Source of the DNA: Pseudomonas sp. RSB 5.4
Lineage (GTDB): Bacteria; Pseudomonadota; Gammaproteobacteria; Pseudomonadales; Pseudomonadaceae
Assembly: GCF_037126175.1 (NCBI RefSeq)
Contig: NZ_CP146986.1
Span: forward strand, 3,376,501-3,440,500
Direction of reading: 5' to 3'
Length of the DNA: 64,000 nucleotides
Position numbers and translations under genes: made by a program. This document shows, one piece after another, positions 57,296-64,000 of this stretch; the stretch's first letter is position 1; each line of letters opens with the position of its first letter. Under the pieces are notes generated by a model. That model was not told the DNA's origin and did not search any database. It worked only from the letters and a program-made list of their open reading frames with translations.

Positions 57296-60200
57296 AGGAG
57301 CACAAAGGCGTCTCCACATGGTGTATCGACCACCCGGTCGCGACCATTCTGCTGACCTTCGCCCTGGTGCTGCTCGGGGTAATTGCCTTCCCGCGCCTGC
57401 CGATTGCGCCACTGCCGGAAGCGGAGTTTCCGACGATCCAGGTTTCCGCGCAGTTGCCCGGCGCCAGCCCTGACACCATGGCGTCCTCCGTGGCCACGCC
57501 GCTTGAAGTGCAATTCAGTGCCATCCCCGGCATGACCCAGATGACCTCCAGCAGTGCGCTCGGCTCAAGCCTGTTGACCCTGCAATTCACCCTCGACAAA
57601 AGCATCGACACCGCCGCGCAGGAAGTTCAGGCAGCGATCAACACCGCCGCCGGCAAACTGCCCAAGGACATGCCGACGCTGCCGACCTGGAAGAAGGTCA
57701 ACCCGGCCGACAGCCCGGTGCTGATCCTCAGTGTCAGCTCCACACAAATGCCCGGCACCGAACTCAGCGATCTGGTGGAAACCCTGCTCTCGCGTCAGAT
57801 CAGTCAGATCGACGGTGTAGGCCAGATCAACATCACCGGTCAGCAACGTCCGGCGATCCGCGTGCAAGCCTCGGCCGACAAACTGGCTGCCATCGGCCTG
57901 ACCCTGGCCGACATTCGTCTGGCGATCCAGCAGACCAGCCTGAACCTCGCCAAAGGTGCGTTGTATGGCGAATCGAGCATCTCCACGCTGTCGACCAACG
58001 ACCAGTTGTTCCATCCCGAGGACTACAGCCAGTTGATCGTTTCCTACAAGGATGGCGCCCCGGTTCACCTGAGAGATGTCGCCAAAGTCGTCAACGGTTC
58101 GGAAGATGCCTACGTGCAAGCCTGGGCCGGTGATCAACCCGGGGTGAACCTGGTGATCTCGCGCCAACCGGGTGCGAACATCGTCGAAACCGTCGACCGT
58201 ATTCAAGCGGCGCTGCCGGGCCTGGAAGCCATGCTGCCGGCCTCGGTGCAGGTCAAAGTGCTGATCGACCGCACCCAGACCATTCGCGCGTCGCTGCATG
58301 AAGTGGAAATCACCCTGCTGATCGCCATTCTGCTGGTGGTGGCGGTGATGGCGCTGTTTCTGCGCCAACTGTCGGCGACGCTGATAGTCTCGGCGGTGCT
58401 CGGCGTGTCACTGGTGGCCAGTTTCGCCCTGATGTACATCCTCGGTTTCAGCCTGAACAACCTGACACTGGTGGCGATTGTGGTGGCCGTGGGGTTTGTG
58501 GTCGACGATGCGATTGTGGTGGTGGAGAACATCCACCGGCATCTGGAAGCCGGCGACGGCATGCGTGAGGCGGCGGTCAAGGGCGCCGGTGAGATCGGCT
58601 TCACCGTGGTCTCGATCAGCTTCTCGCTGGTGGCGGCATTCATTCCGCTGCTGTTCATGGGCGGTGTGGTCGGGCGGCTGTTCAAGGAATTCGCCCTGAC
58701 CGCGACTTCGACCATCCTTATTTCGGTGGTGGTATCGCTGACGCTGGCGCCAACCCTGGCCGCGCTGTTCATGCGCAAACCGGTGCATCACGCCCATGAC
58801 AAACCGGGCTTCAGTGAACGTCTGCTGGCGTGGTACGAGAAAGGCCTGCGCCGCGCCCTCGCCCATCAGAAACTGATGATCGGCGTGTTCTGCCTGTCCC
58901 TCGGATTGGCAATTGCCGGTTACATCTTTATTCCCAAGGGATTCTTCCCGATCCAGGACACCGGGTTCGTGCTCGGCACCACCGAAGCCGCTGCGGATAT
59001 TTCCTACGGCGACATGGTGAAAAAACACCTGGCGATGGCCGAAATCGTCGCGGCCGACCCGGCAGTCGAAGCGTTTTCCCACTCGGTGGGCGTGTCCGGC
59101 AGCAACCAGACCATCGCCAACGGCCGCTTCTGGATCGCCCTGAAAAAACGCGGCGACCGCGACGTCTCGGCCAGCCAGTTCATCGACCGGATCCGTCCGA
59201 AACTGATGAAAGTCCCGGGTATCGTCCTGTACCTGCGCGCCGGCCAGGACATCAACCTCAGCTCCGGCCCAAGCCGCGCCCAGTACCAGTACGTGCTCAA
59301 GAGCAATGACGGCGCGACCCTGGCCACCTGGACCCAGCGCCTGACCGAGAAGCTGCGCAGCATCCCGGCGTTCCGCGACATTTCCAATGACCTGCAACTG
59401 GGCGGCAGCATCACCCACATCAGCATCGACCGCAGCGCCGCCGCGCGTTTCGGCCTGACCGCAAGTGATGTCGACGAGGCGCTGTACGATGCGTTCGGCC
59501 AGCGCCAGATCAATGAATTCCAGACTCAGGTCAACCAGTACAACGTGATTCTGGAGCTCGATACCCAACAGCGCGGCAAGGCCGAAAGCCTCAACTATTT
59601 CTACCTGCGCTCGCCGTTGAGCGGGGAAATGGTGCCGCTGTCGGCGCTGGCGAAATTCGACGCACCGACCATCGGCCCGCTGTCGATTGCCCATGACGGC
59701 ATGTTCCCCGCCGCCAACCTGTCGTTCAACCTGGCCCCCGGCGTGGCCTTGGGCGACGCGGTGATCCTGCTCAACCAGGCCAAGGCCGAGATCGGCATGC
59801 CGACCGCCATCAGCGGCAACTTCCAGGGCGCAGCGCAGGCATTCCAGAGTTCGCTCGCCAGTCAACCGTGGTTGATTCTTGCGGCGCTGGTGGCGGTGTA
59901 CATCATTCTCGGCGTGCTTTATGAGAGCTTCGTGCATCCGCTGACGATCATCTCGACCCTGCCGGCGGCGGGTCTCGGTGCAGTGATCATGCTGTGGATC
60001 TGCGGTCAGGACTTTTCGATCATGGCGTTGATCGGGCTGGTGCTGCTGATCGGTATCGTCAAAAAGAACGGCATTCTGATGATCGACTTCGCACTGGAAG
60101 CCCAGCGCAATCGCGGACTGGCGCCGCAGGATGCGATTTTCGAAGCGTGCCTGACGCGGTTCCGGCCGATCATCATGACCACCCTCGCCGCCCTGCTCGG

Positions 60201-60393
60201 CGCCCTGCCGCTGATGCTCGGTTACGGCACCGGCGCCGAACTGCGCCAGCCGCTGGGGATCGCGGTGGTGGGCGGCTTGCTGGTCAGCCAGATGCTGACG
60301 CTGTTTACCACACCGGTCATATACTTGTGGCTTGAGCGGCTGTTCCACAGGCCCAAACCAATGCCCACGACGGCACTGGCGACTACAGACTGA
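57292..60393 (+). CDS. RND efflux pump permease (HAE-1-like, MdtB/MdtC group)
   Basis: A 1033-residue inner-membrane pump with twelve transmembrane helices and two large periplasmic loops. The proton-relay acidic pair is in AVGFVVDDAIVVVENI near residue 405, and GLVLLIGIVKKNGILMIDFA marks the second half near residue 920. Length and sequence fit multidrug HAE-type pumps near MdtB and MdtC rather than heavy-metal CusA types. No outer-membrane factor gene follows, so the complex must borrow a TolC or OprM-like protein. Confidence 0.95.
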   Translation: MKEHKGVSTWCIDHPVATILLTFALVLLGVIAFPRLPIAPLPEAEFPTIQVSAQLPGASPDTMASSVATPLEVQFSAIPGMTQMTSSSALGSSLLTLQFTLDKSIDTAAQEVQAAINTAAGKLPKDMPTLPTWKKVNPADSPVLILSVSSTQMPGTELSDLVETLLSRQISQIDGVGQINITGQQRPAIRVQASADKLAAIGLTLADIRLAIQQTSLNLAKGALYGESSISTLSTNDQLFHPEDYSQLIVSYKDGAPVHLRDVAKVVNGSEDAYVQAWAGDQPGVNLVISRQPGANIVETVDRIQAALPGLEAMLPASVQVKVLIDRTQTIRASLHEVEITLLIAILLVVAVMALFLRQLSATLIVSAVLGVSLVASFALMYILGFSLNNLTLVAIVVAVGFVVDDAIVVVENIHRHLEAGDGMREAAVKGAGEIGFTVVSISFSLVAAFIPLLFMGGVVGRLFKEFALTATSTILISVVVSLTLAPTLAALFMRKPVHHAHDKPGFSERLLAWYEKGLRRALAHQKLMIGVFCLSLGLAIAGYIFIPKGFFPIQDTGFVLGTTEAAADISYGDMVKKHLAMAEIVAADPAVEAFSHSVGVSGSNQTIANGRFWIALKKRGDRDVSASQFIDRIRPKLMKVPGIVLYLRAGQDINLSSGPSRAQYQYVLKSNDGATLATWTQRLTEKLRSIPAFRDISNDLQLGGSITHISIDRSAAARFGLTASDVDEALYDAFGQRQINEFQTQVNQYNVILELDTQQRGKAESLNYFYLRSPLSGEMVPLSALAKFDAPTIGPLSIAHDGMFPAANLSFNLAPGVALGDAVILLNQAKAEIGMPTAISGNFQGAAQAFQSSLASQPWLILAALVAVYIILGVLYESFVHPLTIISTLPAAGLGAVIMLWICGQDFSIMALIGLVLLIGIVKKNGILMIDFALEAQRNRGLAPQDAIFEACLTRFRPIIMTTLAALLGALPLMLGYGTGAELRQPLGIAVVGGLLVSQMLTLFTTPVIYLWLERLFHRPKPMPTTALATTD

Positions 60394-60402
60394 GGCAGGG
60401 TC

Positions 60403-61080
60403 ATGCGCGTTCTGATTATCGAAGACGAGGAAAAAACCGCGGACTATCTGCACCGCGGTCTGACGGAACAGGGTTACACCGTGGATCTGGCCCGCGACGG
60501 CGTCGAGGGCCTGCACCTGGCGCTGGAAAGCGACTACGCGGTGATCGTCCTCGACGTGATGTTGCCGGGCCTGGACGGCTTCGGCGTGCTGCGCGCCTTA
60601 CGTGCGCGCAAGCAGACCCCGGTGATCATGCTCACCGCCCGCGAACGCGTCGAAGACCGGATCAGGGGCCTGCGTGACGGCGCCGACGATTACCTTGGCA
60701 AGCCGTTTTCCTTTCTGGAGCTGGTAGCGCGTTTGCAGGCGCTGACCCGGCGCAGCGGTGGCCATGAACCGGTGCAGGTAAGCATCGCCGACCTGTGGAT
60801 CGATCTGATCAGCCGCAAGGCCACCCGCGCCGGCACCCGACTGGATCTGACGGCGAAAGAGTTCTCGCTGCTCAGCGTTCTGGCGCGCCGACAAGGTGAA
60901 ATCCTCTCGAAAACCGCGATTGCCGAGATGGTCTGGGACATCAATTTCGACAGCGACGCGAACGTCGTCGAAGTCGCGATCAAGCGTCTGCGGGCCAAGC
61001 TCGACGGGCCGTTCGACGAGAAACTGCTGCACACCATTCGTGGCATGGGTTACGTGCTGGAGAGCCGTGGTGTCCAGTAA
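60403..61080 (+). CDS. Heavy-metal-type response regulator (OmpR family)
   Basis: A 225-residue regulator with Glu7-Asp8, phospho-acceptor Asp51 (IVLDVMLPG) and the conserved Lys in DDYLGKPFSFLEL. The winged-helix domain includes LTAKEFSLLSVLARRQGEILSKTAI and NVVEVAIKRLRAKLDGPF, as in CopR, CusR and IrlR. The gene starts 9 bases after the pump stop and overlaps the kinase gene, so pump and regulators form one unit. It probably controls the efflux operon. Confidence 0.94.
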   Translation: MRVLIIEDEEKTADYLHRGLTEQGYTVDLARDGVEGLHLALESDYAVIVLDVMLPGLDGFGVLRALRARKQTPVIMLTARERVEDRIRGLRDGADDYLGKPFSFLELVARLQALTRRSGGHEPVQVSIADLWIDLISRKATRAGTRLDLTAKEFSLLSVLARRQGEILSKTAIAEMVWDINFDSDANVVEVAIKRLRAKLDGPFDEKLLHTIRGMGYVLESRGVQ

Positions 61081-62434
61081 CTCGATTGCCCTGCGCCTCA
61101 GTGGGATGTTTACGCTGGTGGCGTTGCTGGTGTTTCTGTTGATCGGCGGCGCGCTGTATCAGCAGGTCGACAAGGGCCTGGGCCTGCTGCCGGAAGCCGA
61201 GCTGGATGCGCGTTACAGCGTGCTCGAATCCACCGTCGGTCGTTACGGCACGCCCGATCATTGGGTGAAGATCAGCAACAAACTCAAGCTGCTGGGCGAG
61301 GAAGACAAGCGCATCAGTTTCTGGATCAGCAGCGGTGACCCGCAGTATGAGTTTGGCAACCTGACCCCGCAGATTCGCGAGTTCGCCAACGGCCCATTGG
61401 GCATGCGCGACCTGCAATTGCCCGACCAGCCCTATCCGCTGAAAGTGCTGGTCAGCCAGTTTCCGGCCAAGGACCAACGCCCACCGCTGCGCTTCATGAT
61501 CGGCATCGACACCGATACGTTTCACCAGACGCAACATCAGTTGCTGATTGCCCTGATTGGTCTGGCGATTATCGGCGTGGCGCTGGCCTCGGCGCTCGGG
61601 TACTGGGTGGCACGGATTGGCCTGCAACCGCTGATCAAACTGTCCCACGAGGCGCAGCGTCTGGCGCCGCCATTGCGTTCGGGGCGCTTGCGTCTGTCGC
61701 CGCTGCCGCCGGAGCTTGAGCAGTTTGTCGAGTCGTTCAACTCGACGCTGGAACGGGTCGAACAGGCGTACTCACGGCTGGAATCGTTCAACGCCGACGT
61801 GGCCCATGAGCTGCGTTCGCCGCTGACCAACCTGATCGGCCAGACTCAGGTCGCGCTGACCCGCGGGCGTTCCGCCGAACACTATTTCGAGGTGCTGCAG
61901 TCCAACCTCGAAGAGCTGGAACGCCTGCGTTCGATCATCAACGACATGCTGTTCCTTGCCAGCGCCGACCAGGGCAGCAAGGCGACCAAACTGACCGAGA
62001 CCTCGCTGGCGGATGAAGTTGCAACCACGCTGGATTACCTGGATTTCATCCTCGAAGACGCGCAAGTGCAGGTGCATGTGAGTGGTGACGCACAGGTGCG
62101 AATCGAGATCGCGCATCTGCGTCGGGCGCTGATCAATCTGCTGAGTAACGCCGTGCAGCACACCGAACCGGGCCAGGTGATCGAGGTGCGCATCGAAGTC
62201 GAGGAACATCAGGTCAGCATCGGCGTGGCCAACCCCGGATCGCCGATTGCCAGCGAGCACTTGCCGCGCTTGTTCGAGCGCTTCTATCGGGTCGATGCCT
62301 CGCGCAGCAACAGCGGCAACAACCATGGGCTGGGGCTGGCGATCGTCAAGGCGATTGCGCTGATGCACGGTGGCGATGTGTTTGTACGCAGCGACCGGGG
62401 GATGAATACGTTCGGCATCCACCTCCCGGTTTAA
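61070..62434 (+). CDS. Sensor histidine kinase paired with the efflux regulator
   Basis: A 454-residue kinase. The start is taken as GTG 61070 (VSSNSIALRLSGMF), overlapping the regulator gene by 11 bases; GTG 61067 is equally close. It has two transmembrane segments (about residues 11-28 and 158-182), a periplasmic loop of about 125 residues, HAMP, His246 in VAHELRSPLTNLIGQTQ, the N box RALINLLSNAVQHTEPG and GLGLAIVKAIALMHGG. No His- or Met-rich metal site is obvious in the sensor loop, so the signal is not clear. Confidence 0.93.
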   Translation: MSSNSIALRLSGMFTLVALLVFLLIGGALYQQVDKGLGLLPEAELDARYSVLESTVGRYGTPDHWVKISNKLKLLGEEDKRISFWISSGDPQYEFGNLTPQIREFANGPLGMRDLQLPDQPYPLKVLVSQFPAKDQRPPLRFMIGIDTDTFHQTQHQLLIALIGLAIIGVALASALGYWVARIGLQPLIKLSHEAQRLAPPLRSGRLRLSPLPPELEQFVESFNSTLERVEQAYSRLESFNADVAHELRSPLTNLIGQTQVALTRGRSAEHYFEVLQSNLEELERLRSIINDMLFLASADQGSKATKLTETSLADEVATTLDYLDFILEDAQVQVHVSGDAQVRIEIAHLRRALINLLSNAVQHTEPGQVIEVRIEVEEHQVSIGVANPGSPIASEHLPRLFERFYRVDASRSNSGNNHGLGLAIVKAIALMHGGDVFVRSDRGMNTFGIHLPV

Positions 62435-62451
62435 CTGAAAAGCAAAATCAC

Positions 62452-62582
62452 TGTGGCGAGGGGATTCATCCCCGATGGGGTGCGAAGCAGCCCTGAATCC
62501 TCTGTGCAAGTTGTGTCAGGAGGATCGCAATCGCTCATTTTGGGGCCGCTTCGCAGCCCATCGGGGATAAATCCCCTCACTA
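62452..62582. repeat. Intergenic inverted repeat GTGGCGAGGGGATTCATCCCC type
   Basis: A left arm at about 62452-62493 (GCGAGGGGATTCATCCCCGA and then TGGGGTGCGAAGC) recurs inverted at about 62541-62582 with a few changes. This is a different intergenic repeat from the REP type and fills most of the 285-base gap after the kinase gene. Confidence 0.75.
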
Positions 62583-62719
62583 CAGAGAATGGAGTCACCC
62601 CTCTCGATCTTTGCTTGTACTGCAACAGTCATTTATGAAAATCAGGCTGTTTCTCGGCGCGCGGCAACCTTATCTTTGCCCGCACCAAACAGCACTTGCC
62701 AAGCAAGAAGGTTTTCCAG

Positions 62720-62941
62720 ATGTCCAACAGTATGGGTATTGCCAGCGCTTTCGTTTTGTCCTCATTGATCCTGTCGCCCATGGCGATGGCTGAAGAATCG
62801 CAGGCGTTCGTCGCGCAGAATGCCGCTCGCGCTCACGCCTTCGAACAGTCTCAGGCAGAAGTGATGGTCAAGTCGCAGGACGCCTCGCAAGCCCCTCAGG
62901 CCGCGACTTCCCAGGCTCAAGCAGCCGAGAAAGACAGCTGA
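62720..62941 (+). CDS. Small secreted hypothetical protein
   Basis: A 73-residue protein with a signal peptide (IASAFVLSSLILSPMAMAEE, cleavage near MAMA) and an Ala/Gln-rich helical mature part of about 50 residues with no cysteines. AGAAGG lies 9 bases before the ATG. Its own terminator follows. Function unknown. Confidence 0.65.
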   Translation: MSNSMGIASAFVLSSLILSPMAMAEESQAFVAQNAARAHAFEQSQAEVMVKSQDASQAPQAATSQAQAAEKDS

Positions 62942-63009
62942 GTCGCGCACCGCGAAACATTTCCCTCGACGCGGTTGTTTGGCTCTTCCCGTTCAACCGT
63001 CGTCCTTCC

Positions 63010-63037
63010 AGGCCGCTGCCTTTCAGCGGCCTTTTTT
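63010..63037 (+). terminator. Terminator between the small secreted gene and the porin gene
   Basis: Stem GGCCGCTG/CAGCGGCC with loop CCTTT and a tail of six T's. Confidence 0.9.
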
Positions 63038-63137
63038 CGTTGTGGTCTGAAAGCCGTTTGGTTCGTCTGTAAAAACAAGAAACATCCCGCACCTCAAGAC
63101 ATTGAAGTGTCAGTTGACCCAAGGAGCTCCATCGCAA

Positions 63138-64000
63138 GTGCGTTACCCAGTCCGCGTCACCCCGCTTTTCATTGCAATTGCCGCAACGATTGCCCCCGCC
63201 GCCCATGCCGACGAAGCCGCCAAGGAAGGTTTCGTCGAAGGCTCGAGCCTCAACCTCAACGCCCGCAACTACTACATGAATCGCAACCGTCTGCAGCAGA
63301 CGGACGACAACATCGAGTGGGGTCAGGGCTTTCTCGGGATCTTCCAGTCGGGTTATACCGAAGGCACGGTCGGCTTCGGCATCGACGCCCATGCCATGCT
63401 CGGGCTGAAGCTCGACGGCGGTGGCGGTACCGATGGCTCGAGTATCCTGCCGGTCAGCGATGGCAACGGCAAAGCGCCGGGCTCGTTCTCGACCGCGGGC
63501 GGCACGTTGAAAATGCGTGCGTTCGATACCGAGTTGAAGGCCGGTGACCTGTTCCTCACCAACCCGGTAATTGCCGGCGGTGAGTCGCGCATGCTGCCGC
63601 AGACCTTCCGCGGTGTCAGCTTGACCAACCACAGTTTCGACGGCTGGATGTTCGAAGGTGGCCAGGCCAGTTTCACCAAGCCGTACAACCAGAGCGGTCG
63701 CCAGCGCATCGGCGCGTCCTACGGCAAACTGGCCGAGGGTGACGAAAGCCGTCACCTGAACTGGGCCGGCGTGTCCTGGAGCGGCGTCGAAGGCTTGACC
63801 AGCAATCTATACGCCGCCGAGCTGAAGGACATCTGGAGCCAGTACTACTACGACCTGGATTACACCTGGCAGTTGAACGATCTGGTCAGCCTCAACCCGG
63901 GCCTGCACTTCTATCACACGCAGGACACCGGCGACGCGCTGCTGGGCAACATCGACAACAACACCTACAGCCTGCATTTCACCGTCGGCATCGGCAGCCA
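63138..64000 (+). CDS. OprD-family outer membrane porin, 3' end cut by window edge
   Basis: The N-terminal 287 residues of a porin normally about 420-450 long. The start is GTG 63138, 11 bases after AAGGAG. A signal peptide ([20 protein letters not shown]) is followed by [51 protein letters not shown] and [12 protein letters not shown], which are OprD/OprE family signatures of the beta-barrel. These channels take up small organic acids or amino acids; which one is not visible. Confidence 0.93.
   Translation, partial: MRYPVRVTPLFIAIAATIAPAAHADEAAKEGFVEGSSLNLNARNYYMNRNRLQQTDDNIEWGQGFLGIFQSGYTEGTVGFGIDAHAMLGLKLDGGGGTDGSSILPVSDGNGKAPGSFSTAGGTLKMRAFDTELKAGDLFLTNPVIAGGESRMLPQTFRGVSLTNHSFDGWMFEGGQASFTKPYNQSGRQRIGASYGKLAEGDESRHLNWAGVSWSGVEGLTSNLYAAELKDIWSQYYYDLDYTWQLNDLVSLNPGLHFYHTQDTGDALLGNIDNNTYSLHFTVGIGS

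Noticed and set aside
58408..60516. A 702-codon open frame antisense to the RND pump gene
   Set aside because: It is a mirror of GC-rich codon bias in the real gene, which has full family motifs; the antisense product has a His/Gln/Arg-rich composition with no recognisable domain.

Overview
The window is chromosomal DNA from a Pseudomonas of the fluorescens group. This is inferred from the gene order (isc cluster, rlmN, pilF, rodZ, ispG, hisS, bamB, der), close residue-level agreement with known Pseudomonas proteins, a GC-rich codon bias that leaves long false open frames antisense to most genes, and many REP repeats built on a CGCGAGCAAGCCCGCTCCCAC core. There is no rRNA, CRISPR array, complete prophage or intact insertion sequence. 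One tRNA gene (Leu-CAA) is present.

Region by region. (1) 1-14350, all minus strand: a housekeeping block read from iscR downwards: isc iron-sulfur cluster assembly (iscR, iscS, iscU, iscA, hscB, hscA, fdx, iscX), ndk, rlmN, pilF, rodZ, ispG, hisS, a YfgM-like protein, bamB and the start of der. RlmN, IspG and Fdx are Fe-S proteins, so the block makes clusters and then several clients. (2) 14522-17036: cysE and trmJ, divergent from suhB. (3) 17286-23390: a glycine-zipper protein, secF, secD, yajC, tgt and queA. (4) 23457-29225: tRNA-Leu followed by an accessory stretch of poorly characterised genes (DUF7079-like, DUF6429-like, a small cytosolic protein, a secreted protein, two membrane proteins with related N-termini) and a PhoD-like phosphatase. 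(5) 29403-32599: a yefM-yoeB toxin-antitoxin pair convergent with argD, a LysR regulator and a GNAT enzyme. (6) 32601-38070: an msrB, DipZ-like, msrA operon, read as a periplasmic methionine sulfoxide repair relay, divergent from a two-component system.

(7) 38190-40420: a conserved unknown protein, a RidA protein and a higBA-type toxin-antitoxin pair with a perfect operator palindrome. (8) 40436-45268: cyoABCDE, cytochrome bo3 quinol oxidase and heme O synthase. (9) 46094-49768: dsbB, then flavohemoglobin (hmp/fhp) divergent from a NorR/FhpR-type sigma-54 activator, with three GT-N7-AC activator boxes and a sigma-54-like promoter between them. (10) 50076-55306: cheV, a GNAT enzyme, a small secreted protein, a cysteine-cluster protein, a PAS-type chemoreceptor and two small proteins. 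(11) 56135-62434: an RND efflux adaptor and pump followed by a heavy-metal-type two-component system. (12) 62720-64000: a small secreted protein and the start of an OprD-family porin.

The most notable items are the nitric-oxide control region between hmp and norR, the Msr relay beside a two-component system, the two toxin-antitoxin operators, the pair of membrane proteins sharing an N-terminus, and a multi-hairpin non-coding element at 55747-55949. All calls come from reading the sequence; no database search was run.
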